Part shown: positions 9,139 to 17,710 of the stretch, in pieces
How positions within the stretch are numbered: the stretch's first letter is position 1
How the letters are laid out: every line of letters begins with the position of its first letter
NCBI GenBank assembly: GCA_902802515.1
Contig: CADCMM010000010.1
Location: 21,163-85,162, forward strand
Reading direction: 5' to 3'
From: an uncultured Lachnospiraceae bacterium
GTDB lineage: Bacteria; Bacillota; Clostridia; Lachnospirales; Lachnospiraceae
Length of the DNA: 64,000 nucleotides
Translations under genes and position numbers: made by a program
Notes under the pieces: model-generated
What the model saw: the letters and a program-made list of their open reading frames with translations, nothing else
What the model was told of the DNA's origin: nothing
Databases searched by the model: none

Positions 9139-10344
9139 TTATTCGTTCTCTCCGCACATATCCAGTACACGGCTTCGGATCGTCTGCGTTACAACCTCGT
9201 TCACGATCTCTGCCTTGTCCGGATACAGAACCTTCAGGAAGGTTTCACGGGCATTCAGCCAGTTGCCGAAGGATACGCGCTCTGCCGCGATCTGTGCTCT
9301 CGCCTCTGCATCGGCAGCAAGATACCGCTCATTGGTGATGGCATCCAGTTCTACCAGCCACAACTGATTTGCGCTCTTCCATGCGTTCGCCAGCGCCTCA
9401 TTGTCGGCTGCGTCATACAGCAGCGCCCCAATCGCCTCTTCTGTGATCCTGTGCCGTTCACACAGGTTTTCCCGATACTTCGCGCCGGTATCTGCAGCGG
9501 TAACATCCCGCAGGCAGGGGGCCGCAGGTGCGGCGTCCGCAAGTCCGGTATACCTGCCGGTCACATAGCTGTCGATCCGGTTTTCCGGTGCAGTATGTGC
9601 TTCATAGCAAACATCAGCGGTCTTATTCATCAACTGTTCAGATATCTTCGCCAATGCCGCTGCCGGATCGTCCGCATAGCGCTCTGCCAGTTCGTCCTGA
9701 TAGCAGGTCAGCTGAAGCCAGAACAGTGTGCGCTCTTCCAGAATGAACGGCTTTTCCATATCGGTTGCCTCAGTGAACAGCTCATCGTATTCCGCGTTCA
9801 GCGCCTCCGTCCACAGCTCTATGGACTGCTGCCATGCATCCTGTGTTTCCTCTTCGCTCTCAGCCTGTTCCAGAAGGGTACGGACAGACTCTGCAGTTTC
9901 CGCATGTTCAGCGCAGTAGATCATTTCGTATTCTGCTGTGCCGTCACCTTTCCCGGTCAACACGCGTTTACAATACTCGTTCTGTTCAGATTCTGATTGC
10001 AGGTTTGCACTACTCCATATCTGTATTGTTCCTGATGTCTGTGTTGTTCCCGGCTCTTCCGGTGTTTCCGGTGCTCCCGGTTGTCCCGGCTCTTCCGGTG
10101 TTTCCGGTGCTCCCGGTTGTCCCGGCTCTTCCGGTGTTCCCGGCTCTTCCGGTGTTCCCGGCTCTTCCGGTATATCTGGTCCTTCCGGTGTGCTGGAAGC
10201 TTTCGGTTCATCCGGTGTGTCTGATAGTTCAGGTTCGTCCGCTCCAACAGGCGCAATGGCCGGATTACTCAGGACAATATACTTTGTTCCATCCTCGCCC
10301 ATTGCATGGACAGTTACGACATTATTTACCTCGCCGTTTGCCAC
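9139..10344 (-). CDS. C-terminal fragment of the giant surface protein (Pro-Glu-Gly repeats and LprI-like domains)
   Basis: This is in frame with the central fragment, one codon after the amber stop; a GTG at 10344 could restart translation but no good ribosome binding site is seen. After the end of a DUF11-like repeat come tandem PEEPGT/PEEPGQPGAPET repeats (residues about 45-95), a wall-spanning linker. Then come two similar alpha-helical domains of about 130 residues, each starting near a Cys (YCAEHAETAESVRTLLEQ; LCERHRITEEAIGALLYD) and containing LW-x-x-x-L-x-A...Y. These resemble the lysozyme-inhibitor LprI/DUF1311 fold, which I assign only tentatively. It ends DMCGENE with no sortase signal. 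Confidence 0.55.
   Translation of the reverse strand: MANGEVNNVVTVHAMGEDGTKYIVLSNPAIAPVGADEPELSDTPDEPKASSTPEGPDIPEEPGTPEEPGTPEEPGQPGAPETPEEPGQPGAPETPEEPGTTQTSGTIQIWSSANLQSESEQNEYCKRVLTGKGDGTAEYEMIYCAEHAETAESVRTLLEQAESEEETQDAWQQSIELWTEALNAEYDELFTEATDMEKPFILEERTLFWLQLTCYQDELAERYADDPAAALAKISEQLMNKTADVCYEAHTAPENRIDSYVTGRYTGLADAAPAAPCLRDVTAADTGAKYRENLCERHRITEEAIGALLYDAADNEALANAWKSANQLWLVELDAITNERYLAADAEARAQIAAERVSFGNWLNARETFLKVLYPDKAEIVNEVVTQTIRSRVLDMCGENE
10045..10180. repeat. In-frame coding tandem repeat (Pro-Glu-Gly linker)
   Basis: Nested 18- and 36-bp units built on CCCGGCTCTTCCGGTGTT and TCCGGTGCTCCCGGTTGT (plus-strand sense) encode PEEPGT and PEEPGQPGAPET in the giant surface gene. The near-identical units make this stretch prone to copy-number change by slippage. 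Confidence 0.8.
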
Positions 10345-10347
10345 ATC

Positions 10348-13300
10348 CTATGCAGTGACAGTCCACGATACATCAATGCCAGACACTGAATCTCCATCCG
10401 CAAGTTCACCGACTTCCTTCAGAATACCTCCGGATACCAGCGGCTCATAGACCGTAAGATCTGTCACTTTCTGGCCCGAAAGGTTCTTCACATCGATATG
10501 GAACGCAATCTCTTCGCCTTCGACAAAATAGCTGCCGTTCGCCGGAGTGTTTGTCACACTCTTCACCACTTCCAGACCGCCGTATACCGTCTCCAGCGGT
10601 TTGACTTTGATCGTAATCTCGTCCGCAAATTCCGTACGCGGCTCGCCGGTGTAAGGATCGGTAAATTCCACCCGCGCAGCGTTCGTCATGTAACCGCGTT
10701 CCACATCTTCCAAAGTAACCGTCATGCCCCATGGCAGATACAATTGCTGACCGGGGTCGATCTGCGCAATCCTGCCCAGATAGTAACCTGTGGTATCGCC
10801 ATTCGGCAGGTCATAAATATCTACATCCAGCAACGGTACATCCGCGTGGTTCGTAACTCCGACCAGACCTTGCGCAGTGTGATACAGCTCATAACCCGCA
10901 GGATCAATGCTGCTGGTTTCCTCGCTTTTGAATACGGACACTTCTGCCGGAGCATGTATGGTCGGTATGTACACTTCATTGGAATAGACCGTCATATAAC
11001 CGGTGCTGTTTCCGGTCGTATCATTCAGATCGATCCAAGCCACATTTACCACTTTGCCCGCGTCTACGTCCGCCTGCGTGACTGTGTAATCAAAGCCAAC
11101 TGTTTCGCTCGCTCCGGAAGGCAGTGTCGGGATGGTACCCACGATTCCGTCTCCGGACTTTTTCATATCCCGAACCTGCAGGTTGTTCAGCATTTCCTCG
11201 CTGTTGTTTGTGACCGTGATCTCATAATGGATCGTCTCTGAGAGCTGATATCCTGCCGGATTCTCTGAGGTTCCTGCATCGTACTTATAAATGCTCATCG
11301 GAGACGGCAAGGTAGAGATCGTACAGATGTTGGAAGGCGCATACCGGTTCTCATTTCCGGCAGTCCACTTCGCTGTGGCAACATTCTGTACCTTTCCGTT
11401 TGCTACATCCGCCGCAGTCACTGTATATACGAAGCTCACCGTCTCGCTCATGCTGGGGGAGAGCTCTGCGATCGTTCCCACTGTGCCTGCCTGGCTCTTT
11501 TCATCCACCACTTCAATGTTGCGGATGGTTTCATCGGAATTGTTTGTTACCGTAATGAGGTAGGTCACTTCATCATCTGCAGCATAGCTTCCGTTTGACT
11601 CGCCCGGATTACCGGAAGCAGTCTTTGTGACCACCAGATCCTCTGATTTCTCTCCATCCGGCACTTTCATATCGATGGTACTTGCAAAAGCAACATCTTC
11701 ATAGGACGTCACGCGCTCTGGGCTGTTTCCTACCCGATAGGTGGCATATGCATGATTTTCCACCTCACCTGCTTCCACATCCGCGGCTGTTACCACATAG
11801 GTATACGGGAAGGAAAGATATCCATCCTCTTTATTCAGCTGCGGAAGGGTCGCTACGACCGTCTCCTCACCGCCGATCCTGTCGATCAGCAGGACGTCAT
11901 AAAGTTCCTCATCCGCAATACTCTGGATACTGATCTCATAGGTGATCTCCTCGCCCTCACCGTACAGATCCGTATGATACGGTCCCTGGACCTGTGAATG
12001 GCTGGTGATATTCTTCAGGACAAAAACACTGTCATCAAAGGTTTCTTCAGCCTCTTCTTCCGACGGAGGAGCCCAGCTGTAGGCGTCCTTCTTTACCTTG
12101 TAGGTAAAGGTAATATTCTCTGAATCATATCTGGTCTGCGTCATCGCGCCGCCTTCGACAGGGTTCTCTCCGACCATGCCAAACATGACCTCGATCACGC
12201 CGTCCACGCTCTCACTGGCGGAACCGGGCGTGATATTATCGGTACTGATGGGAAGGACCGCCGTGAAGGAGTGTGTCTCTCCCGGATTCAGCAGAACCGG
12301 CTCGTCAAAGGAAGATACGATAAATGCGGCTTCCGTTTCCGGATACATCCATGCATGGAGGTTTGTTACGGTCAGAGGACGCTCCCCGGTATTTTTCACG
12401 ATGCCGCTGTATTCAATATCGGCGATATGGCCGCCCTCATCCGGGCTCCAGATCTCCTGATCCGGTGTGATCTGATGCATCGCAAGTGTCAGTCCGGGCA
12501 TTGCACCGTTAAACCAAAGCATGATCAACTCATCATCGATCAGTTCCTCACCGCCCTCCGCCGGTGTAGCCCGCAAAAGAATGGAACGATCAAAGAAACA
12601 TGGTCCGGACGGATCCTGCTGTGAAGCCGTGTAGGCATCCTGAGGCAGCACCTCCACATTCACCTTAAAAGCAAAGCCCTCCCCCGCAGGGAACAGGGTG
12701 TTATACTTCGGATCATATTCTGCAATATCTGTCGGGCACATTCCGCTGATATCCGTCACTTTCAGATCCACCGTACCATTGTTTATGGCAACCAGCGGCA
12801 GAGAAATGATATCCCCCACATCTCCGCCCATCCCGGTGGTATCGTCGGCGATCAGCATGACTGACGGGCCTTCTACCCGATTTGCCAGAAAGATATGCGT
12901 TCCGGGCGATCCTTCTTCCCCGCTCTCTGGATCATGTAATTTTGCACTGATGGTGCGGTACGCCCATGGTATTCCTTCCTCATAAAACAGGATTTTCCCT
13001 GTATAGGCAAACTGATACGGTACTTCCGGAGTCAACAGCTCAGACATCCACGGCTCTTTCGAGATGGATTCTATAGACTCGTCCAAAAAGATCTCGTCCA
13101 ATGCGACAGGAGCGGCGCTATGGTTGATCATCGTCATCGAAACCGTGAACTCTGCATCCTCCACAAAGGGCAGCACTGCCACTTCATTCGCGAAAAGCTC
13201 GATCTCGGGCCACGGAGCCTGCGTATTGATCCCCAGATCCGCCTGATTGGAATACAGGGTTTTTCCTCCGGCTCCGTCGCCGGATACATAAAAACTGACT

Positions 13301-14676
13301 ACCACGTGACCGGCGGCCACATCCGCGGCGCTGATCGTGTATTCCAGATCCGAAATCGTTCTGCTCTCGCCTGCCGCGAGCTTTTCACTGCCGAACATAC
13401 CCAGCCAGTAAGGATAATTCTCATCATGCTCTGACATCTGATAAAGGGTAAATTCATCGATGTCTATGCCGCTGGTATTCTCCAATACCGCCTCAAACGC
13501 TACGGTATCTCCTTCTTTAAACCATGACGCGTCGGAAACCAGTTTCGCACTCAGGCGCAGATCCTCTTCATGCTCCAGACCGTCGATCAGGATCTTTTCC
13601 AGACCGGGCCAGCCCACGCCGTCCGGATCTTTCTTCAGATCCTCCTGCATCCCCTTGACAGCCGCCTCGGTCTTCGGACCGAAGGAACCGTCTGCCGTCC
13701 CGCAGTCATAGCCGGCCTCATTCAGAGCATTCTGCAGATCCCTGACACCCTCACCCCGGTCACCAAGGCGCAGAATGCCGGAAGGCTCTGTCTCCTCATG
13801 CTCCAGCTGGCCACAGACCTTACAGGTACGCTCCCGGATACCGATGGAAAAATCCGTCAGCGGGGAAATGATCTCCCACTCGCCGAAGTCGTGCGGGATC
13901 ATCGGCATTTTTTCTGATTCTTCCAACCCGCATACCTCGCAGGTATGAGTATGTTCTCCCTCGGCCGTACAGGTCGGCTCCAGCGTTACCGTCCATTCCC
14001 CGAACGTATGGGGAAGTTTTGCAATACTCTGTGTGTCCACATAGCCGCATACCTGACAAACTCTGGTCTGTTTTCCTTCTTCGCTGCAGGTCGGTTCTTT
14101 TTCAACCGTCCATTCCCCGTAGGTGTGGGGTATCTTCTGAATTTCACGAGTCTCGGTCGTACCGCAGACCGAACAGCGGTGTTCCTCCACGCCCGTTCTG
14201 TCGCAGGCTGCCTCCCGCGTAGTTCTCCATGATCCCCAGCTGTGCGCGATCCGCGGGGTCGATCGCGTCTCTTTCGCGCCGTCGCGGGAGCAGGTGCGTG
14301 TCTCCTTACCCTCCGAGATACAGGTAGCCGCTTTCGTTACCGACCAGCCGCCCCAGCTGTGTCCCAAAGCAGAGGTAGCACGGGTTTCTGTCTTTCCGCA
14401 GACAGAACATTTACGGCTTTCCTCACCGCCTGCCGTACAGGACGCTGCCTTTGTCTGTTTCCAGCCGCCCCAACTATGATTGCCTGTGGCAGGTATGGAC
14501 TGCGTCTCTGTCACACCGCACACGGAGCAGGTGCGCGTCTGCGTCCCCTCCGCAGCGCAGGTTGGCGCTTTGGTCTGTGTCCAGCCACCCCATGTGTGTC
14601 CGGCAGCAACAATGTTTTCTGTTTCTGTCTGCCCGCATCGCCGCAAGTGCGTGAACGTGTTCCGTTCTCCGTACAC
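10348..14676 (-). CDS. Central fragment of the giant surface protein (Cys repeats, peptidoglycan-binding and DUF11-like repeats)
   Basis: This is a 1,442-codon frame with no start of its own worth trusting. Residues about 15-290 hold seven repeats of about 39 residues with the pattern HSWGGW-x-x-TKAATC-x-x-EG-x-x-TRTCSVCG-x-TET, whose paired cysteines suggest metal-binding or disulfide knots. Residues about 300-365 (LRLGDRGEGVRDLQNALNEA) are a PG_binding_1 peptidoglycan-binding domain. The remaining roughly 1,000 residues are Ig-like CARDB/DUF11 repeats, several ending in the motif VTAADV-x-x-G-x-VxNVA. The fragment stops at the amber codon 10348-10350, inside one such motif. It is probably a wall-associated adhesin or stalk. 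Confidence 0.6.
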   Translation of the reverse strand: MYGERNTFTHLRRCGQTETENIVAAGHTWGGWTQTKAPTCAAEGTQTRTCSVCGVTETQSIPATGNHSWGGWKQTKAASCTAGGEESRKCSVCGKTETRATSALGHSWGGWSVTKAATCISEGKETRTCSRDGAKETRSTPRIAHSWGSWRTTREAACDRTGVEEHRCSVCGTTETREIQKIPHTYGEWTVEKEPTCSEEGKQTRVCQVCGYVDTQSIAKLPHTFGEWTVTLEPTCTAEGEHTHTCEVCGLEESEKMPMIPHDFGEWEIISPLTDFSIGIRERTCKVCGQLEHEETEPSGILRLGDRGEGVRDLQNALNEAGYDCGTADGSFGPKTEAAVKGMQEDLKKDPDGVGWPGLEKILIDGLEHEEDLRLSAKLVSDASWFKEGDTVAFEAVLENTSGIDIDEFTLYQMSEHDENYPYWLGMFGSEKLAAGESRTISDLEYTISAADVAAGHVVVSFYVSGDGAGGKTLYSNQADLGINTQAPWPEIELFANEVAVLPFVEDAEFTVSMTMINHSAAPVALDEIFLDESIESISKEPWMSELLTPEVPYQFAYTGKILFYEEGIPWAYRTISAKLHDPESGEEGSPGTHIFLANRVEGPSVMLIADDTTGMGGDVGDIISLPLVAINNGTVDLKVTDISGMCPTDIAEYDPKYNTLFPAGEGFAFKVNVEVLPQDAYTASQQDPSGPCFFDRSILLRATPAEGGEELIDDELIMLWFNGAMPGLTLAMHQITPDQEIWSPDEGGHIADIEYSGIVKNTGERPLTVTNLHAWMYPETEAAFIVSSFDEPVLLNPGETHSFTAVLPISTDNITPGSASESVDGVIEVMFGMVGENPVEGGAMTQTRYDSENITFTYKVKKDAYSWAPPSEEEAEETFDDSVFVLKNITSHSQVQGPYHTDLYGEGEEITYEISIQSIADEELYDVLLIDRIGGEETVVATLPQLNKEDGYLSFPYTYVVTAADVEAGEVENHAYATYRVGNSPERVTSYEDVAFASTIDMKVPDGEKSEDLVVTKTASGNPGESNGSYAADDEVTYLITVTNNSDETIRNIEVVDEKSQAGTVGTIAELSPSMSETVSFVYTVTAADVANGKVQNVATAKWTAGNENRYAPSNICTISTLPSPMSIYKYDAGTSENPAGYQLSETIHYEITVTNNSEEMLNNLQVRDMKKSGDGIVGTIPTLPSGASETVGFDYTVTQADVDAGKVVNVAWIDLNDTTGNSTGYMTVYSNEVYIPTIHAPAEVSVFKSEETSSIDPAGYELYHTAQGLVGVTNHADVPLLDVDIYDLPNGDTTGYYLGRIAQIDPGQQLYLPWGMTVTLEDVERGYMTNAARVEFTDPYTGEPRTEFADEITIKVKPLETVYGGLEVVKSVTNTPANGSYFVEGEEIAFHIDVKNLSGQKVTDLTVYEPLVSGGILKEVGELADGDSVSGIDVSWTVTA

Positions 14677-14951
14677 GTGGCCTTCTTTGTTATCGCCCAG
14701 TCACTCCAACTATGCCCCAATGCAGAACCCGTCTGTTCCGTTTTCGTTGTGTCGCAATAAACGCACTGTGATGTCACGGTACCCGGTGATGTACAGGTCG
14801 GATCCGTTGCACTGATCACATTCCAGAAGTGATTCCCACCGTTCCTGGATGAATCCTCCGCCGGACACTCGCCGGCATACGCAGTAGCAGGCAGCATCCC
14901 CGCCAGCATGACAAATGTCAGAAAAACAGCCATGAATTTTTTGACCTTCAT
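14511..14951 (-). CDS. N-terminal fragment of the giant surface protein (signal peptide and first repeats)
   Basis: The fragment opens with MKVKKFMAVFLTFVMLAGML and a cleavage site near AYA-GEC, a standard Sec signal peptide. One and a half Cys-rich repeats follow (SDWAITKKATCTENGTRSRT). After about residue 104 the frame is lost: the following residues (GRQKQKTLLL onward) are low-complexity and out of register, while the true continuation lies in the adjacent frame. If translated as is, it would give a 146-residue secreted peptide. AAAGGAGGACAAAC sits just upstream of the ATG as a good ribosome binding site, so the start signals are intact. Confidence 0.6.
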   Translation of the reverse strand: MKVKKFMAVFLTFVMLAGMLPATAYAGECPAEDSSRNGGNHFWNVISATDPTCTSPGTVTSQCVYCDTTKTEQTGSALGHSWSDWAITKKATCTENGTRSRTCGDAGRQKQKTLLLPDTHGVAGHRPKRQPALRRGRRRAPAPCAV

Positions 14952-15011
14952 ATGTTTGTCCTCCTTTATTTTTTATAACTTCCCCATGTCCGCTTTGTTC
15001 TCGGGCGGCAT

Positions 15012-15677
15012 TTATCCATCCGGTGCACCTCCGTTCAGACGGTCTTTTTCGCTGACCACAAGCCCTAACGCCTTCGCGTTGATTGCAAGGTCGAGCCGGT
15101 TTTCAAACCCTGTCTTGTTCAGCATATTTTCGATATGCTGCCGGACGGTGTTGACGGAAATACCCAGCTTCCTGGCAATCTCTCCATTGGAAAGGCTATC
15201 TGTCATCTCCCGCAGAACCTCCATCTCCCTTTCTGTCAGGGCGGCTTTTGTCACAAGCCCGAAGTCCGGCTTCGGAGGATCGTCCGGATAAATTCTTTCG
15301 CCCGCCATCGTCCGATCCATGATCTCCAAAAGCGATGTATCGGAGTACTCCTTGTACCAAAAGCTCTCGACGCCTGCTGCTCTGGTCCGGTCCTCCCAGC
15401 TCGATTCCGAGGTAGAGGTGGCCAGAATGATCTTGATCTGAGGATGCCGCTTCTTGATTTGTTCCGCCGCCGTCAATCCGTCGATCCCATAGCGCATCAT
15501 AATATCCATAACGATCAGATTGACCTCGTGTCGGTCACAGAAGGTTACTGCTGTCTCTGCTGTCGGCAGAGCCTTTACCAGCTCGTAATTCGTGGAGGAC
15601 TTGACATACATCTCGAAAAAGCCGAGCGCCATTCGCTGGTCGTCCACAACCATAATCTTTGTTTTCTTGCTCAACAA
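15012..15677 (-). CDS. NarL/FixJ (LuxR-type) response regulator, orphan
   Basis: A 221-residue two-domain regulator. The receiver domain (about 6-125) shows the acidic pair in KIMVVDDQ, the phospho-acceptor in LIVMDIMM, the Ser/Thr in ILATSTSES and the Lys in ESFWYKEY. The C-terminal GerE/LuxR helix-turn-helix (about 150-210) reads LTEREMEVLREMTDSLSNGE then IARKLGISVNTVRQHIENML. The start is TTG at 15677, six bases after AGGAGG. No histidine kinase gene is in the window, so its partner is elsewhere. It sits upstream of the giant surface gene, 61 bases from its start, and may control the surface region; this is inference from position. Confidence 0.9.
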   Translation of the reverse strand: MLSKKTKIMVVDDQRMALGFFEMYVKSSTNYELVKALPTAETAVTFCDRHEVNLIVMDIMMRYGIDGLTAAEQIKKRHPQIKIILATSTSESSWEDRTRAAGVESFWYKEYSDTSLLEIMDRTMAGERIYPDDPPKPDFGLVTKAALTEREMEVLREMTDSLSNGEIARKLGISVNTVRQHIENMLNKTGFENRLDLAINAKALGLVVSEKDRLNGGAPDG

Positions 15678-15702
15678 ACATCACCTCCTCCCTTCTGTAA
15701 GG

Positions 15703-15807
15703 ACATGAGCGCTAAAAGCACTCATGTTGTATCAGTAAAAAGGGCACACTTAGACCTGCCCATACCTATTCACACCAAATTATACGGATTATCTCTACTC
15801 CTGACAT
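15703..15807 (-). promoter_or_regulatory. Promoter and dyad upstream of the response regulator
   Basis: On the minus strand a TATAAT -10 box (15779-15784) lies 17 bases from ATGTCA (15802-15807), a fair -35 box. Between it and the start codon, ACATGAGCGCT/AGCACTCATGT (15703-15727) forms an 11-bp near-perfect dyad (one mismatch) with a 3-base loop, a possible operator or leader hairpin just before the ribosome binding site. Confidence 0.5.
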
Positions 15808-15825
15808 CCTCACTTTGGACTATCT

Positions 15826-16010
15826 GAGCAAATTTTATAACGACGTTCGCCAAACATTGCCGCAATCAGCGCGTTTTCCGCGTCCAGCGCTTCGTTTGCG
15901 TCCAGCAGCCGGTCTTCAGCCGTTCCGGTTTCCGTTCGTTGTACCGGATCAGGAGCAGTTCATCCAGTGACAGGGCCTGCGGTTTGCTTAATTCCACTAG
16001 CCATAAACTA
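15826..16010 (-). pseudogene. Possible degraded coding remnant
   Basis: Two overlapping frames look gene-like only in part. One reads SLWLVELSKPQALSLDELLL then IRYNERKPE; the next continues LLDANEALDAENALIAAMFG and ends at a stop near 15826. The phrase LWLVEL also occurs in the LprI-like domain of the giant surface protein (near 9350). It may be a frameshifted remnant of such a domain, but the evidence is thin. Confidence 0.25.
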
Positions 16011-16022
16011 TATAGGGGTGCA

Positions 16023-16046
16023 GGAAACGCTTTATTCAGCGTTTCC
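16023..16046. repeat. REP-like palindrome GGAAACGC...GCGTTTCC
   Basis: A perfect 8-bp stem GGAAACGC / GCGTTTCC with an 8-base loop. Related palindromes lie at 34531-34558 and 41049-41070, each at the 3' end of a gene, which suggests a dispersed short repeat. Confidence 0.5.
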
Positions 16047-16048
16047 CT

Positions 16049-16080
16049 AAAAAAATAGAGATGCCCTAATAACATCTCTA
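16049..16080 (-). terminator. Intrinsic terminator downstream of the NUDIX gene
   Basis: Read on the minus strand, TAGAGATG and CATCTCTA form an 8-bp perfect stem (16056-16080) directly followed by seven Us (16049-16055). It lies 76 bases after the NUDIX stop codon. Confidence 0.85.
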
Positions 16081-16155
16081 AAATAAGACCGTATGGAGAA
16101 AATATTAAAACTTCTCTTTTATGTTACAACACCTCAAACAGGATTGCGGACAAGA

Positions 16156-16746
16156 TTATCTCCTCTGTGTCAACAGCCAGGCCATGATATGGATCGCCTG
16201 CTGGAATTCGCCCCGGCAGATCATCTTCTCAATTTCGCCGGCAGTGTGCTTTCTGACATTTAGAAACTCAGTCTTATCCAGTGCCTGATCAGCCACTTTT
16301 CGGCAATTTTTCGCCTGAAAAATGTGCGCGTAATTGTCTGCTATTGTGGCGTTCGACGGCACGGTAAGAAGATAATTCCATTCATCGGATTCATATCCTG
16401 TCTCCTCCCGCAGTTCTCTCCTCGCAGCTTCCAGCGCATCCTCCGCCGCGCAAGTGTCCTTTCCTTTTCCGTACTCTTTCTCACCGTTTCGCTCTATGCC
16501 TCCCGCCGGAAACTCTGTTGTGACTTCTTTGATTCCCTGACGGAACTGCCTGACACAGAGATAATTGCCCTCTTCATCCGATGCGACGATCACGACATAA
16601 TCCCTGCAGCTGTAACTGTAATATGGCTCAAATACGCTTCCGTCCGGAAAACGATAGGCCGACCTCCTGAAATCAATCCACTCATCCTGGACGATATGCT
16701 CTGTGTTGATCTCCTCCCATGTAAGATTTTCCGTCTGCTCCTTCAT
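16156..16746 (-). CDS. NUDIX hydrolase, ADP-ribose pyrophosphatase-like
   Basis: A 196-residue protein with a complete Nudix box at about 100-125: ALEAARRELREETGYESDEW, carrying the REEL-x-EE-x-G catalytic Mg2+-binding core. Upstream strands DYVVIVASDEEGNYLCVRQF and EFPAGGIE are typical of the ADP-ribose pyrophosphatase branch, which hydrolyses ADP-ribose or similar nucleoside diphosphate derivatives. It is cytoplasmic. It stands alone between a terminator and the serine dehydratase genes. The exact substrate is not known. Confidence 0.9.
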   Translation of the reverse strand: MKEQTENLTWEEINTEHIVQDEWIDFRRSAYRFPDGSVFEPYYSYSCRDYVVIVASDEEGNYLCVRQFRQGIKEVTTEFPAGGIERNGEKEYGKGKDTCAAEDALEAARRELREETGYESDEWNYLLTVPSNATIADNYAHIFQAKNCRKVADQALDKTEFLNVRKHTAGEIEKMICRGEFQQAIHIMAWLLTQRR

Positions 16747-16837
16747 AATACTGTTCTATCCTCCTACACTTCATTCCTCTGTTAAGTACTGTTTTGATTA
16801 TCTTAACATGAAGCAGGATAGGAAGCAAGCCCGCGCC

Positions 16838-17710
16838 TTACCAGCTCTGGCTCATGGATTCCCGATAATGTATACCGGTCTGCGTGCCGGCCAACCCGCC
16901 TTTCCCTGTCTCGCGGATTTCTTCGCTCATGCCTCTTCCAATAAAACGCATAGCATCGATCACCTCATCCGGCGGAATCTTGCTCCGGATTCCTGCCATG
17001 GTTAATTCCGCGGAGGTGATGGCATTGACGGCTCCCATCACATTTCGCTTTACACAGGGCACCTCCACCAGTCCGGCCACCGGGTCGCAGGCCAGACCCA
17101 GCAGATTTTTTAAAGCCAGCGCCGCTGCGTTGGCGATCCCCTCTGCGTCTCCGCCCAGGAGGTATACCAGTCCGCCGGCCGCCATCGCTGAGGCGGAACC
17201 GATCTCCGCCTGGCACCCGCCGGCGGCTCCGGAAAGGAATGCCCGAGAAGCGATCACTCCTCCGATGCCGGCCGCCACATAGAGCGCCTCCGCCATTTTT
17301 TCTTCAGAAATCTGTTCCTTCTCCTGTATGCCCAGAAACACCGCCGCCACCACGCCGCAGGAACCGGCGGTGGGAGCAGCCACAATGCGCTTCATACAAG
17401 CGTTGGACTCGCTGATCTTCAATGCCTTTTCCATCACGGAACTGATAAATTCTCCGCTCACCATTTTTCCCGCTTCCCGCCATTTCTGCAGGCGGGCGCC
17501 TTCTCCGCCCACCAGACCGCTGGCGGACAGGAGCTTTGCGTCATACTCTTCAAAGGAACTTCGCATCGACCGATAGATATACTGCATCTCCTGGAAAGAT
17601 TGCTCTTCGGATTTATTCTGTTCTTTGCAGTCGTCTTTTTGCACCAGTTTCCAGAAAGGGATGCCGCTGCTTTGCTCTTCTCTTATCAGATCCTCCAGCG
17701 CTTTATACAT
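16838..17710 (-). CDS. sdaAA: L-serine ammonia-lyase, iron-sulfur-dependent, alpha subunit
   Basis: A 290-residue subunit of the oxygen-sensitive L-serine dehydratase that turns L-serine into pyruvate and ammonia. The cluster-binding Cys motifs are visible: CMKRIVAAPTAGSCGVVAAV and LGLACDPVAGLVEVPCVKRN, together with GG-rich loops such as SGAAGGCQAEIGSASAMAAG. It overlaps the beta-subunit gene by 8 bases. It is the last gene of the run glnQ-binding protein-permeases-kinase-like-sdaAB-sdaAA, which suggests that the transported amino acid is catabolised, serine being the obvious candidate. Confidence 0.96.
   Translation of the reverse strand: MYKALEDLIREEQSSGIPFWKLVQKDDCKEQNKSEEQSFQEMQYIYRSMRSSFEEYDAKLLSASGLVGGEGARLQKWREAGKMVSGEFISSVMEKALKISESNACMKRIVAAPTAGSCGVVAAVFLGIQEKEQISEEKMAEALYVAAGIGGVIASRAFLSGAAGGCQAEIGSASAMAAGGLVYLLGGDAEGIANAAALALKNLLGLACDPVAGLVEVPCVKRNVMGAVNAITSAELTMAGIRSKIPPDEVIDAMRFIGRGMSEEIRETGKGGLAGTQTGIHYRESMSQSW

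Larger units (their letters stand above)
9139..14951 (-). pseudogene. Giant secreted repeat protein, broken by a -1 frameshift and an in-frame amber codon
   Basis: One gene of about 1,937 codons is split in three. The signal-peptide start is at 14951. Near 14638-14642 the frame shifts by one base: the repeat motif reads RTCG in the first frame and resumes as CGQTETEN in the next, as if one base of the expected C-x-x-C-G codons were lost. At 10348-10350 an in-frame TAG interrupts the repeat: VTA-stop-DVANGEVNNVV, where sister repeats in the same protein read VTAADVANGKVQNVA and VTQADVDAGKVVNVA. So TAG most simply replaces a Glu, Gln or Ala codon. The architecture is signal peptide, Cys-rich 39-residue repeats, peptidoglycan-binding domain, CARDB/DUF11-like repeats, Pro-Glu-Gly repeats, and tandem LprI-like domains. 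Real decay, sequencing error and regulated recoding cannot be separated here. Confidence 0.8.
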
